64,000 nucleotides of DNA, from assembly GCA_942491665.1 (NCBI GenBank), contig CALOBR010000001.1, positions 496,001 to 560,000 on the forward strand. The letters run 5' to 3'. Below are positions 54,950 to 63,206 of the stretch, piece after piece. Every line of letters starts with the position of its first letter. Position 1 is the first letter of the stretch. The notes under the pieces are model-generated. The model saw nothing but the letters and a program-made list of their open reading frames with translations. It was not told the origin of the DNA and made no database searches. The position numbers and the translations under genes are program-made. The stretch is from CAVQGZ01 sp942491665 (GTDB taxonomy: Bacteria > Actinomycetota > Actinomycetes > Jiangellales > Jiangellaceae).

Positions 54950-55519
54950 GTGCAGGACGGCGCCGACCTCGACCACCACCTTCGCCGAATACGTCGAGCT
55001 CGGGCAAGCGCGGTCGCGAGATCAAGCATGAGTACATCGCGGGCGAGATCGCCGCGATGGCCGGCGGCACCTCCGCACTCGGCCCTCGACGACGATCACT
55101 CCGGCCTGCTGTTCAACCTGCTGCGCGGCGGTCCCTGCCGACCACATGGATCGGACCGCGCAGATCAACGTCGGCGCCGCCGGGGGCGCGACCTACCCGG
55201 ACGCTGCCGTCGTGTGTGATCCGGTCGAGTGCGACGCCGACTCGTCCACGCACGTGACCAACCCACGCGTCATCTTCGAAGTGCTCAGCCCGACGACCGA
55301 GCGATACGATCAGGAGCAGAAGCGCCTGTACCTCCAGCAGCTCGATTCATTGTGCGAGTACGTGCTGGTCGCCCAGGATCGCCGTCGCGTCGGTGTGGCA
55401 GCGGGAGTCCGACTCGGGCTGGAGTACACCGTCCACGACGCAGGCAGCCGGGCGCCCTTGCGGTCGATCGGCGCGAGCTCGACGTCGACGAGCTGTACGA
55501 TGCGGCCAGCATCGCCTGA
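54950..55519 (+). CDS. Uma2-family (DUF820) restriction-endonuclease-fold protein, frameshifted
   Basis: Pieces in several frames give the full family pattern: TTTFAEYVEL, then KHEYIAGEIAAMAGGTS, then AGGATYPDAAVVCDPVECD, then VTNPRVIFEVLSPTTERYD, QEQKRLYLQQLDSLCEYVLVAQD, RRRVEVWQRESDSGW and LDVDELYDAASIA with TGA. The acidic residues in PDAAVV and the FEVLSPTT segment form the PD-(D/E)XK-like centre. Uma2 proteins are multicopy in cyanobacteria and myxobacteria with unknown targets. At least five single-base shifts are required. The stop is 7 nt from the convergent feoB stop. Confidence 0.74.
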
Positions 55520-55525
55520 GCGAAG

Positions 55526-57661
55526 TCACCAGCCCAGCGCCTGCAAACCGACCTGGAACACCAACAGTGCGGCAACATACGCAATCACCGTCATGCTCAC
55601 GAGCATGAACGCGGGTACTTAAGCTGCGAGTCTCCGCGACGCACGACCGCGAGCGTGGACGCACACTGGCACGCGTAGACGAAGAACACCATCAGGGCCA
55701 AGCGCAGAGATCGCGGTATAGCGCTTGGTTCCATCGGCCTCGTCCTTGGCGTTGGCGATCTCCTCGCGCAAGGGGGCATCGTCCTCGTCGGCGTTCTCGA
55801 TCCCGTAGACCAGGCCCAGCGTGGACACCAACACCTCGCGGGCGGCAAAGCTGCCCATCAGATGCCGACGCCCATGCGCCAGTCTTGACCGATCGGCGTG
55901 AGCGCCGGCTCCATCGCCTTGCCAAAACGCCGGCCCGCGACGGAGCGGAGCTCGATCGCGGTCTCGCCGGGCGCCATCGGAGCGCGACTGCGTCCACGAC
56001 GCGGGAAGCTGAGCAGCCCCCACAGCACGATCGTCACGGCCAAGATGATCGTGCCGGCGTCACGCAGGAAGTCGGCGGTGCGATCGCAGACTTGGCGCAG
56101 GGCGCTGCGCAGGCGCGGCAGGCGGTAGGGCGGCAGCTCGAGCACCAGCGGCGGGGTCGGGTCCCTTCAGATGGTGCGCTTCTAGATCGCGCCCAGCCCG
56201 AGCGCCGAGACGGTCGACAGCAGGTACATCGACAGCAAGATCAGCCCGCCCACGGTGAATGGCCCAAACACGCGGCGGTTGGCGTGGAACAGTCCGCGCC
56301 GATGATCAACGCGTAGATCGGCAGGCGCGCGTGCAGCTCATGAACGGGATCATCATCATGGTGATCATCCGGTCACGTCGGCGCTCCATCGTGCGCGTCG
56401 CCATGATCGCGGGGATCGCGCAGGCGTAGCCGGAGAGCATGGGGACGAAGGCCCGGCCGTGCAGCCCGAGGGCGCGCATCACGCGGTCCATCAGGAACGC
56501 CACGCGCGCCATGTAGCCGCTGTCCTCCATCAGTCCGATGAAGAGGAACAGGAGCAGGATCTGCGGCAGGAAGACGACGACGCCGCCGACACCCGCGATC
56601 AGACCCTCGGTCACGAAGTCGCGGAAGATGCCCTCCGGGAGCATCGCGCGGACGCCTGCTCGCCGATGAGTCCGAAGGCCCCCTCGATCCAGCCGATCAT
56701 CGGGTCGGCCCAGCTGAAGAGCGACTGGAACACGAGCCCATCACGACGAGGAAGATCGCGAAGCCGGACGACGGGGTGGAGCAGGACGGCGTCGAGGCGA
56801 TCGGTCAGCGTGCGGCGGGCCTCGGTCGGTAAGCTCAGGGCGCGGCGAAGCGCGTCGATCCAGCTCGTAGCGGGCCTGAATGACCTCGGCGTCGATCTCG
56901 CGTCCCCGGCTCGCGGTCGCGATGAGGCGGCGCGGCTCGTCGACGCGCTCACGCAGCGCGTCGGGGATCGCGAGCAGCTCGTCGTCCGGGTCGATGGAGA
57001 GCAGGGACCAGAGCGCGAGCGCCCGGCCGCGTGAACCGTCCGTGTCGCCCAGGCGCGCGAGAGTCCGTCACGGACCGCGGGGTGATGTCGGCACGTCGGC
57101 TCGTCGGTCGCGACGCAGCGCACGGCGATCGGTGCGCGGGGCCACGGCGGCGAGGGCACCGCTCGATCGCGCGCGCGAGGTCATCGATGCCGCTGCCGCG
57201 CAGTCCGGAGACCGGCACGACGGGCACACCGAGCTCCTGCGCGAGGCGCTCGTGGTCGATCCGTGCGCCGCCGGAGGCGACGAGGTCGACCATGTTCAGC
57301 GCCACGACGACGCGCGCGCCGGACTCGAGGATCTGCAGCGTGAGGTAGAGATTGCGCAGCAGCTGCGTCGCGTCGATCACGACGACGACCACCTCCGGAG
57401 CCTCGTAGGGCGGCAGTCCGAGGATGGCCTGACAGGCGATCTGCTCCTCGGCGCTGCGGGCCGAGAGGCTGTACGTCCCCGGAATGTCGAACACCTCGCA
57501 GCGCTCGCCGCCCGGGAGCTTCAGGGTTCCGGAGTGGCGCTCCACCGTGACGCCGGGGTAGTTGCCGACCTTCTGGGAGCTGCCGGTCAGGCGATTGAAG
57601 ACGACTGGTCTTGCCGACGTTCGGGTTGCCGGCGAGGGCGACGCGCAACGGCGCGGTCATA
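55526..57661 (-). CDS. feoB: Ferrous iron transport protein B, many frameshifts
   Basis: ATG at 57661 overlaps the feoA stop. The G domain shows VALAGNPNVGKTS (G1), VERHSGTLKLPGGERCEVFDIPGTYS (G3 DIPG) and VVALNMVDL (G4). The membrane part has EGLIAGVGGVVVFLPQILLLFLFIGLMEDSGYMARVAFLMDR, then SGYACAIPAIMATRTM (the Cys gate), then FLRDAGTIILAVTIVLWGLL and SFAAREVLVSTLGLVYG. The end is FFVYACQCASTLAVVRR and VGLQALGW with TGA at 55526. The total span of 2,136 nt fits a 700-residue FeoB, so nothing large is missing, but about ten shifts break it. FeoB imports Fe(II) using GTP. Confidence 0.88.
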
Positions 57662-57915
57662 GCAGCACCGCCTCCGTGATCTCGACGCGCCGCGCTTCGA
57701 GCCTTGCCGCAGCGAACGTGATAGCCCCGCAAGCGCAGCTCGAGCGGATCGCCGAACGGCGCCCGCTTGACCAGCGAGACCTCCACTCCAGGCGCGAAGC
57801 CCATCTCGAGCAACCGCACCGTCGTCGGCCCATGACCGCTCACGGCTCGCACTCGAGCGTGCTGGCCGAGCCCGAGCTGGTCGAGCGTCTTGGGCTGGCC
57901 GTTTTGAAAAGCCAT
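57658..57915 (-). CDS. feoA: Ferrous iron transport protein A, one frameshift
   Basis: An SH3-like small protein of about 85 residues. ATG at 57915 gives MAFQNGQPKTLDQLGLGQHA, then VRAVSGHGPTTVRLLEMGFAPGVEVSLVKRAPFGDPLELRLRGYHV. The LLEMGFAPGVEV and GDPLELRLRG parts are the FeoA family signature. Near 57,710 a single-base shift leads into ARLEARRVEITEAVLL and a TGA that overlaps feoB. An earlier GTG at 57969 would add 18 residues of doubtful nature. FeoA supports FeoB at the membrane. Confidence 0.82.
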
Positions 57916-57975
57916 TTCAATATGGTCGATAGCACCTGGAAAGCTGGCATACAAACGGGGTTGACTCACAGACTA

Positions 57976-57993
57976 GATGAATTAAGATTCATC
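57976..57993. promoter_or_regulatory. 18-bp palindrome upstream of feoA
   Basis: GATGAATTAAGATTCATC is an inverted repeat of GATGAA and TTCATC around a 6-bp AT-rich centre. It lies 61 nt upstream of the feoA start in a short AT-rich gap that stands out from the GC-rich surroundings. Its place before feoAB suggests an operator for an iron-responsive repressor of the Fur or DtxR type. It does not match the Fur or DtxR consensus well. Confidence 0.4.
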
Positions 57994-58004
57994 TACGATG
58001 CGCG

Positions 58005-58661
58005 CTAAGCGCGTGTCATTGGCAGAAGCAACTCGACGATGGCAGCTACTTCTTCTTGCGCCGAACAGCAGCGAGAATTCGGTCCGAGCTCGGTCAGCAA
58101 GTCGCGCTCCTCGAGGATTGCCGAGAACTCCTCGACGGTCGCTCGAACTCGCTCGAGATCGAGATCCACGTTGGCCTCGGCAATGGCGGCAATGTCCGCT
58201 ACATCCGTGGTCGCATCGCCAACGACCATGATGATGATGTCTTCGGGGCGAGCCAACGCAACATCGACCCCCTCGATCGTCATTCGTATGGAACCGGTAA
58301 CCAGCTCGACGAGGAAGCGCGCGGACGGCGTCGATCTCGACTCCCGGGGTTCGTGACGAAGCAGCGGGACTCGCGTCGTGAGGCGGCCTCGACGCCGCAG
58401 CGCCGACCACTGCGTCGCGGCCGAATTGCGGCGAGCAGCGGTGCGAGCGTCGCCGTCATCCCCGACCACACTGAAGCACGGCCGTTGCCAACGCGCCCAG
58501 ACCACTTCGTCGTCAGCGAGTGCCTCGCGCCATCGCTCGACCGAGGCCATGAGGGCCGCTACTTGGGCGAGTCGGTCGGCAACGGTTCCACGCGTTTCTT
58601 GCTCACGCAGCCGGACCAGTTCAGATCGAGCGCGATAGGCTCGCAGGTCGTCAGCATCCAT
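58005..58661 (-). CDS. Hypothetical protein, possibly nucleotidyltransferase-like (DUF6036-type) C-terminus
   Basis: ATG at 58661 reads MDADDLRAYRARSELVRLRE, then QVAALMASVERWREALADDEVVWARWQ. After a poor stretch (likely frameshifted) comes TPSARFLVELVTGSIRMTIEGVDVALARPEDIIIM, then VADIAAIAEANVDLDLERVRATVEEFSAILEERDLL and a TAG. The PEDIIIM followed by DVADIAAIAEAN and LDLERVR arrangement is like the C-terminus of DUF6036 or AbiEii-type nucleotidyltransferases, where it reads PEDLIxMK. No GSxxxGxxxxSD motif is visible. It could also be two genes merged. It is divergent from hrpB and lies upstream of feoA on the same strand. Confidence 0.4.
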   Translation of the reverse strand: MDADDLRAYRARSELVRLREQETRGTVADRLAQVAALMASVERWREALADDEVVWARWQRPCFSVVGDDGDARTAARRNSAATQWSALRRRGRLTTRVPLLRHEPRESRSTPSARFLVELVTGSIRMTIEGVDVALARPEDIIIMVVGDATTDVADIAAIAEANVDLDLERVRATVEEFSAILEERDLLTELGPNSRCCSAQEEVAAIVELLLPMTRA

Positions 58662-58704
58662 GCTGGACACTATCATGCAGGCCGACGCGGCCGGCCAGCA
58701 GTGT

Positions 58705-61322
58705 ATGTTCGAGTCGGTGGCCCTCGACCTCGACGCGCTCGCAGGCCGTCTGCCGATGGAGTCGATCCTTCCCCGCGGGGTGCTCGATGCGGCCGCGCGA
58801 GGCAACGTGGTGATCGAGGCGCCACCGGGTGCGGGCAAGACCACGGTCGTGCCGCTGGCGCTGCTCGAGCATGGTGGTCTGGGTACGGGCGAGATCCTGG
58901 TGTTGCAACCGCGGCAGTTGGCGGCACGGTTGTCTGCGGTGCGCACGGCCTCGTTGTTGGGTGAGCGTGTCGGTGAGCGCGTCGGCTATCGCGTGCGCTT
59001 CGAACAGGCCGGCGGCGAGCGAACGCGACTGTGGTTTCTGACCGAGGGTGTGCTGCTTCGTCAGTTGCGCGAGGACCCCGAGCTATGTGGTGTGGATGCG
59101 GTGATCCTCGACGAGTTTCACGAGCGCCACCTCGAAGGTGATCTCTCGCTCGCGTTGCTGCGGCGGCTCGAGCTTCGTCGGGCGGAGTCGCCCCCGCGGG
59201 AGCGCTCCGCTTCGCTGCGCCTGTTGGCGATGTCGGCGACGCTCGACGCAGAACCGGTCGCGCGGTTTCCGCGGCCACGCGCCTGCGCACGGAGGGGCGC
59301 AGCTTTCCGGTCGAGATCGAGTATCGAAGCCCGCGGGCGCGACATGAGGGAGCCGCCGCTGGAGCGTCGCGTGGCCGCGGCGGTGCGCGAGCTGATCGAT
59401 CGCGGCCTGATCGGCAAGCTTGCGGAGCAGCCCGGACACACGTTGGTGTTCTTGCCGGGCGCCCGCGAGATCGAAGCCTGTGCGCAGGCCTGCGCGAAGC
59501 TGGCCGAAGACGCCGACATCGAGCTGCTGACGCTGCACGGACAGCTGTCGCGCGAGCTGCTGAACCGCGCGGTGGGCAAGGCCGAGCGCGGCGCCGATTG
59601 ATCCTGAGCACCAACGTCGCGGAGACCTCGATCACGATCCGTCAGGTGGTCGCGGTGATCGACAGTGGGCTCGCGCGCGTGGCCGACTTCGATCCGAGCA
59701 GCGGCTTGCCGCGCCTGAGCTTGGTGCCGATCTCTCGCGCCTCTGCCACGCAGCGAGCCGGTCGGGCCGGTCGCACGCGCGGGTGTGTGCATTCGCCTGT
59801 ACGACGACACGACCACGACACCCCGGCCCGAGCAACAGTTGCCCGAGATCGTCGACTCGAAGTCGCGGGCGCCGTGCTCGAACGGCGGCGCTTGAGTGTG
59901 TTCGAGCCCGAGACGTTCGAATGGTTCGAGGCTCGAACCCGGCCGCGCTCGCGGTTGCGCGCGAGCTGATCTCGCTCGGGGCGATCACGACTCGAGGTCG
60001 ATTGTCCGAGCGCGGGCGCATGATGTTGCGCGTGCCTCTGCATCCGCGCCTCGCCCGATTGTTGGTCGCGGGAGTCGAAGCGGGGGTTGGAGATGCGGCC
60101 GCGACGGCTGCGGCGCTGCTGTCGAGCGACCGCTTCGGCGCCTGGTGGCCGCCGCCTGCTGACCGACGCGGACATTCTCGACGAGCTCGAGCTACTCGAA
60201 GGTCGGGGGGATCGTCGCTCCATCGATCCGGGCGCGCTCGCGGCCGTCGAGCAGGCGGCCGAAGCGGTGCGCGAGCACGCTCGGCGGCTCGCGAGCGCCC
60301 GGCGGATCGCACGTCCGAATGATCGACCACAGCGCAGGCGACCTTGCGCCGACCGTGCTCGGCCACCCCGACCGCGTGGCGATGATCCGCGTCGACGAGC
60401 ACGATCGCCGCACGCTGGTGTTGCGTTCGGAGGAAGCGCCGAGCTGTCGCCCGACGGCGGCGTGCGCTCGGCCGACTATGTGATCGCGCTGCGCAGCGAA
60501 GAACGGCGCGAGGGCACGCGTCGGCGCGCCGTCGTGCGCAGCGCGTGTACGATCGAGCCCGAGTGGTTGTTCGATCTGTTCTCGGACGCGATCACCGAGA
60601 CCGAGCAGCTCGCCTTCGATCCCGTGCGCGAGCGGGTCGTGGGGAGTCTGCGCTGCGTTATGGAAATTGACGATCGAGTGCTCGGTGATGGCCACGCTGC
60701 CGGCCGAGCAAGCTGGCGTCGTGTTGCTCGCGGCTGCACGCACGGCAGGGCTCGCCGCGCTTTTTTGCTGGCAAGGCCGGGGACAGCGAAGCGCTCGAGC
60801 AGCTGCGCCTGCAGGCTGCGTTCATCCACCACCGAGCCGAGTTCCCATTGCTCGACGACGCGCTGATCGACGAGGTGCTCGCCGCTGCTGCATCGGCAAG
60901 CTGGCTGCCGAAACCGAGCAGACCAACCTGTGCGCGACGCTGGCGGCCGAGGCTCGGGGTGCGGGCCGGCGACGCACGGGCGCTCGATCGGCTCGCACCT
61001 GCGCGGGCCGAGCTGCCAGGAGGTCCGGCGCTTGGCGATCACGTACGAGCCCGGGCACGCGCCGTGGGTGGGGTCGCGCCTGCAGGATTTCTTCGGGATG
61101 AGCACGACGCCGCGCGTGCTCGATGGTGCGGTGCCGATCGTCGTGCATCTGCGCGCGCCGAATCGGCATGATGTCGCAGTGACCAGCGATCTGCGCGACG
61201 TTTTGGCGCGAGCACCACCTGATTGCGGACGCAAATGAGTCGAAACGATATCCGAGAGGCACGATTGGCCGGAGGATCCGCTGAAGGCGAAACCGCCGGC
61301 CCCGGATGCTCGCAAGCGCTGA
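58705..61322 (+). CDS. hrpB: ATP-dependent helicase HrpB, many frameshifts
   Basis: A DEAH-box type helicase of about 870 residues. The first frame carries VVIEAPPGAGKTTVVPLALL (Walker A), EILVLQPRQLAARLSA (Ia), FLTEGVLLRQL, VILDEFHERHLEGDLSLAL (motif II DEFH) and LLAMSATLDAEPVA (III). Then in other frames follow GHTLVFLPGAREIE, LHGQLS, LSTNVAETSITI (V), ATQRAGRAGRT (VI), the HrpB helical part FEWF and VARELISLGAI, and the C-terminal domain TYEPGHAPWVGSRLQDFFGMSTTPRV, ending HDWPEDPLKAKPP and a TGA at 61,322. Many shifts break the middle. Start at 58705 is a choice; 58756 is also possible. Its function in bacteria is unknown. Confidence 0.87.
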
Positions 61323-61329
61323 GTCGCTA

Positions 61330-62309
61330 TCATCCCAGCAATGACGCAATGAGCTTGAGCAGCAGCAGCCCGACACCCGTCAGCCCCAACGTCGCAACGA
61401 TGACCTTGGCGATGAACAGCGCCTGCTCGTCGGTTTCGCCGCCGCGATCGTCTCCGGTTTCGGCGCGGCGACTTCAGAACCTCGACAGGAATCGCGGGAG
61501 CGGGCGGCTCCACGGACGAGCTCGGCACTGCGGCTCGCGACGGCAATCTGCCTTGCAAGCTTTCCCTGGCTTGCTCGGTCGACAAGAACCGCTGCACGAC
61601 CATCGAGGATCTGCCGGGTCCAGAGCAATGCGGTAGCTCGTGCTCGGGCGCGTACGCGGTGACCTCGAGCAGGTCACGGGCGTGAGCGCGCGGGAACGCT
61701 GGCGGTGCATCCGCCCGTGGCCGGTAGCGCGAGGCTCGCCGATGACCTCGCCGGGGCCGATCCTTCGCAGCTTGATCTCGCCATGCTCGCCGGTTCAGAA
61801 CGCCTCGCCACTCCTTGGAAAACTCGACGATGTAGGCCCGATCGCCGCGCTCGCCCTCACGCACGATCCGGCGGCCGCTGGTGCGGCCGCCGCCGCGCGA
61901 ACCCTCGCCGGTGAACATGAGGTGCTCGAGCGCGGCGTGCAGCTCCATCACGGTCTGGAAGCGATCTTCACGAGCGGGCTGCAACGCCTTGATCACGATG
62001 TCGCTCAGGCGCGCGGGGATTCCTTGTCCGCGACCGGTGAGCTCGGGCGCGGCGACTCGGCCATCGCATGCGCATGCGATCACTTCGTGGTGTTGGTTCC
62101 GCTGTAGGGCGGGCGGCCGATCAAGACGTAGTAGAGGATCCCCGACACCGAACACGTCGGTGCAGGCGTCGATGTCCTGCGTGCGGCCCAGAGCTTGCTC
62201 GGGGGACATGAACGCGGGCGTGCCGACGATGTCGCCGACCCGCTCGCCCGGTTGCTGCCTCGATCCACCGGCGGCCGGCTCGGGCTCGTATGCGATGCCC
62301 CAGTCCATC
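61330..62309 (-). CDS. Ser/Thr protein kinase with C-terminal cyclic-nucleotide-binding-like part, 5' cut at joint
   Basis: The first kinase residues present are MDWGIAYEPEP, corresponding to the DFG (here DWG) motif; the N-lobe is missing because the sequence ends at the joint. The activation loop shows GERVGDIVGTPAFMSPEQALG, then GILYYVLIGRPPYSGTNT in another frame, RLSDIVIKALQPAREDRFQTVMELHAALE. After this comes RIVREGERGDRAYIVE, the opening of a cyclic-nucleotide-binding (cNMP) domain, then RALTPVTLLEVT. A C-terminal membrane helix, IAKVIVATLGLTGVGLLLLKLIASLLG, ends at a TGA at 61,330. Frameshifts are common. Such kinase-cNMP proteins are known from myxobacteria. Confidence 0.65.
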
Positions 62310-62312
62310 GTG
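62306..62312. other. Joint 2: kinase sequence to proteobacterial antiporter-like sequence
   Basis: On the left the minus-strand kinase begins at its DWG motif (62309); on the right the plus-strand NuoM/MrpD-like frame is readable from 62310 (VWHSDTLRWIFVLL). Both genes lack their 5' parts. No mobile element or repeat is seen. To the right the frames are clean. Confidence 0.72.
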
Positions 62313-63206
62313 TGGCACTCGGACACGCTGCGCTGGATCTTCGTGCTGCTGATCGCCGGTCTCGGCGTCAAGGCGGCACTGGTGCCGCTGCATGGCTGGC
62401 TGCCACAGGCGATGGTCGCACCGGCCCCGGTCAGCGCCCTGCTGCACGCGGTCGCCGTGGTGAAGGCCGGGGCATTCGGCATCGTGCGCGTCGTCTACGA
62501 CGTGTTCGGTGTCGAGTTCACGGCAGAGCTGGGCCTGCTCCCCTACCTGGGTGCCATCGCTGCGTTCACGATCATCTACGGCTCGGTCAAGGCGCTGTCG
62601 CAGGACCACCTGAAAAAGCGCCTGGCCTACTCGACCGTCAGCCAGGTCTCTTACATCGCGCTGGGTGCGGCGATCCTCGGACCACTGGCAACGATCGGCG
62701 GCGTGGTGCACCTGGTGCATCAGGGCGTCATGAAGATCACGCTGTTCTTTGCCGCCGGCAACTACGCGGAAAACCTCGGCATCCACCGGGTCAGCGAGAT
62801 GAACGGCGTCGGCCGACGCATGCCGGGCACCACGCTGGCCTTCACGATCGGCGCCCTGGGCATGATCGGTATCCCGCCGGTCGCCGGGTTCGTTAGTAAG
62901 TGGTACCTCGGCCTGGGTGCCGCGGAGGCAGGCGTGGCCCACTGGGTGCTGCCGGTGCTGGTGGCCAGCAGCCTGCTGAACGCGGCCTATTTCCTGCCGA
63001 TCCTGTACCGCGCCTGGTTCAGGCCGGCGCCGCAAAGCTGGCCGGATGAACAGCCGCGCACGGGGCGCTGGGAGATGCCCGCTGCGCTGCTGTGGCCGCC
63101 GCTGATTACCGCCGGCCTTGCCGTGGCGGCCGGACTGTTCGCCGCGGCCGCACACAGCCCGTTGAGCTGGGCCGAGTTGATTGCATCGAGGGAGTATCGC
63201 GCATGA
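62310..63206 (+). CDS. NuoM/MrpD-family proton-pumping membrane subunit, 5' truncated
   Basis: 298 residues of the C-terminal part of an antiporter-like subunit. It begins inside the protein at VWHSDTLRWIFVLLIAGLG. Conserved parts are VKAALVPLHGWLPQAMVAPAPVSALLHAVAVVKAGAFG, with the channel lysines and histidines, then QDHLKKRLAYSTVSQVSYIALG and HLVHQGVMKITLFFAAGN, followed by IPPVAGFVSKWYLG. The order and residues fit MrpD or NuoM-like proteins of Na+/H+ antiporters or of NDH-related complexes such as those in gammaproteobacteria. The stop overlaps the next start as ATGA. The style is proteobacterial and no frameshift is seen. Confidence 0.82.
   Translation: MWHSDTLRWIFVLLIAGLGVKAALVPLHGWLPQAMVAPAPVSALLHAVAVVKAGAFGIVRVVYDVFGVEFTAELGLLPYLGAIAAFTIIYGSVKALSQDHLKKRLAYSTVSQVSYIALGAAILGPLATIGGVVHLVHQGVMKITLFFAAGNYAENLGIHRVSEMNGVGRRMPGTTLAFTIGALGMIGIPPVAGFVSKWYLGLGAAEAGVAHWVLPVLVASSLLNAAYFLPILYRAWFRPAPQSWPDEQPRTGRWEMPAALLWPPLITAGLAVAAGLFAAAAHSPLSWAELIASREYRA

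Noticed and set aside
57994..58004. A second promoter or terminator between feoA and the upstream gene
   Set aside because: Only a few bases remain beside the palindrome; nothing can be supported.
50946..62309. A genomic island or horizontally transferred defence or metabolic system
   Set aside because: The genes are unrelated housekeeping and envelope genes, there is no mobility gene or target repeat, both ends cut genes, and a third genome style follows. A chimeric assembly is simpler.
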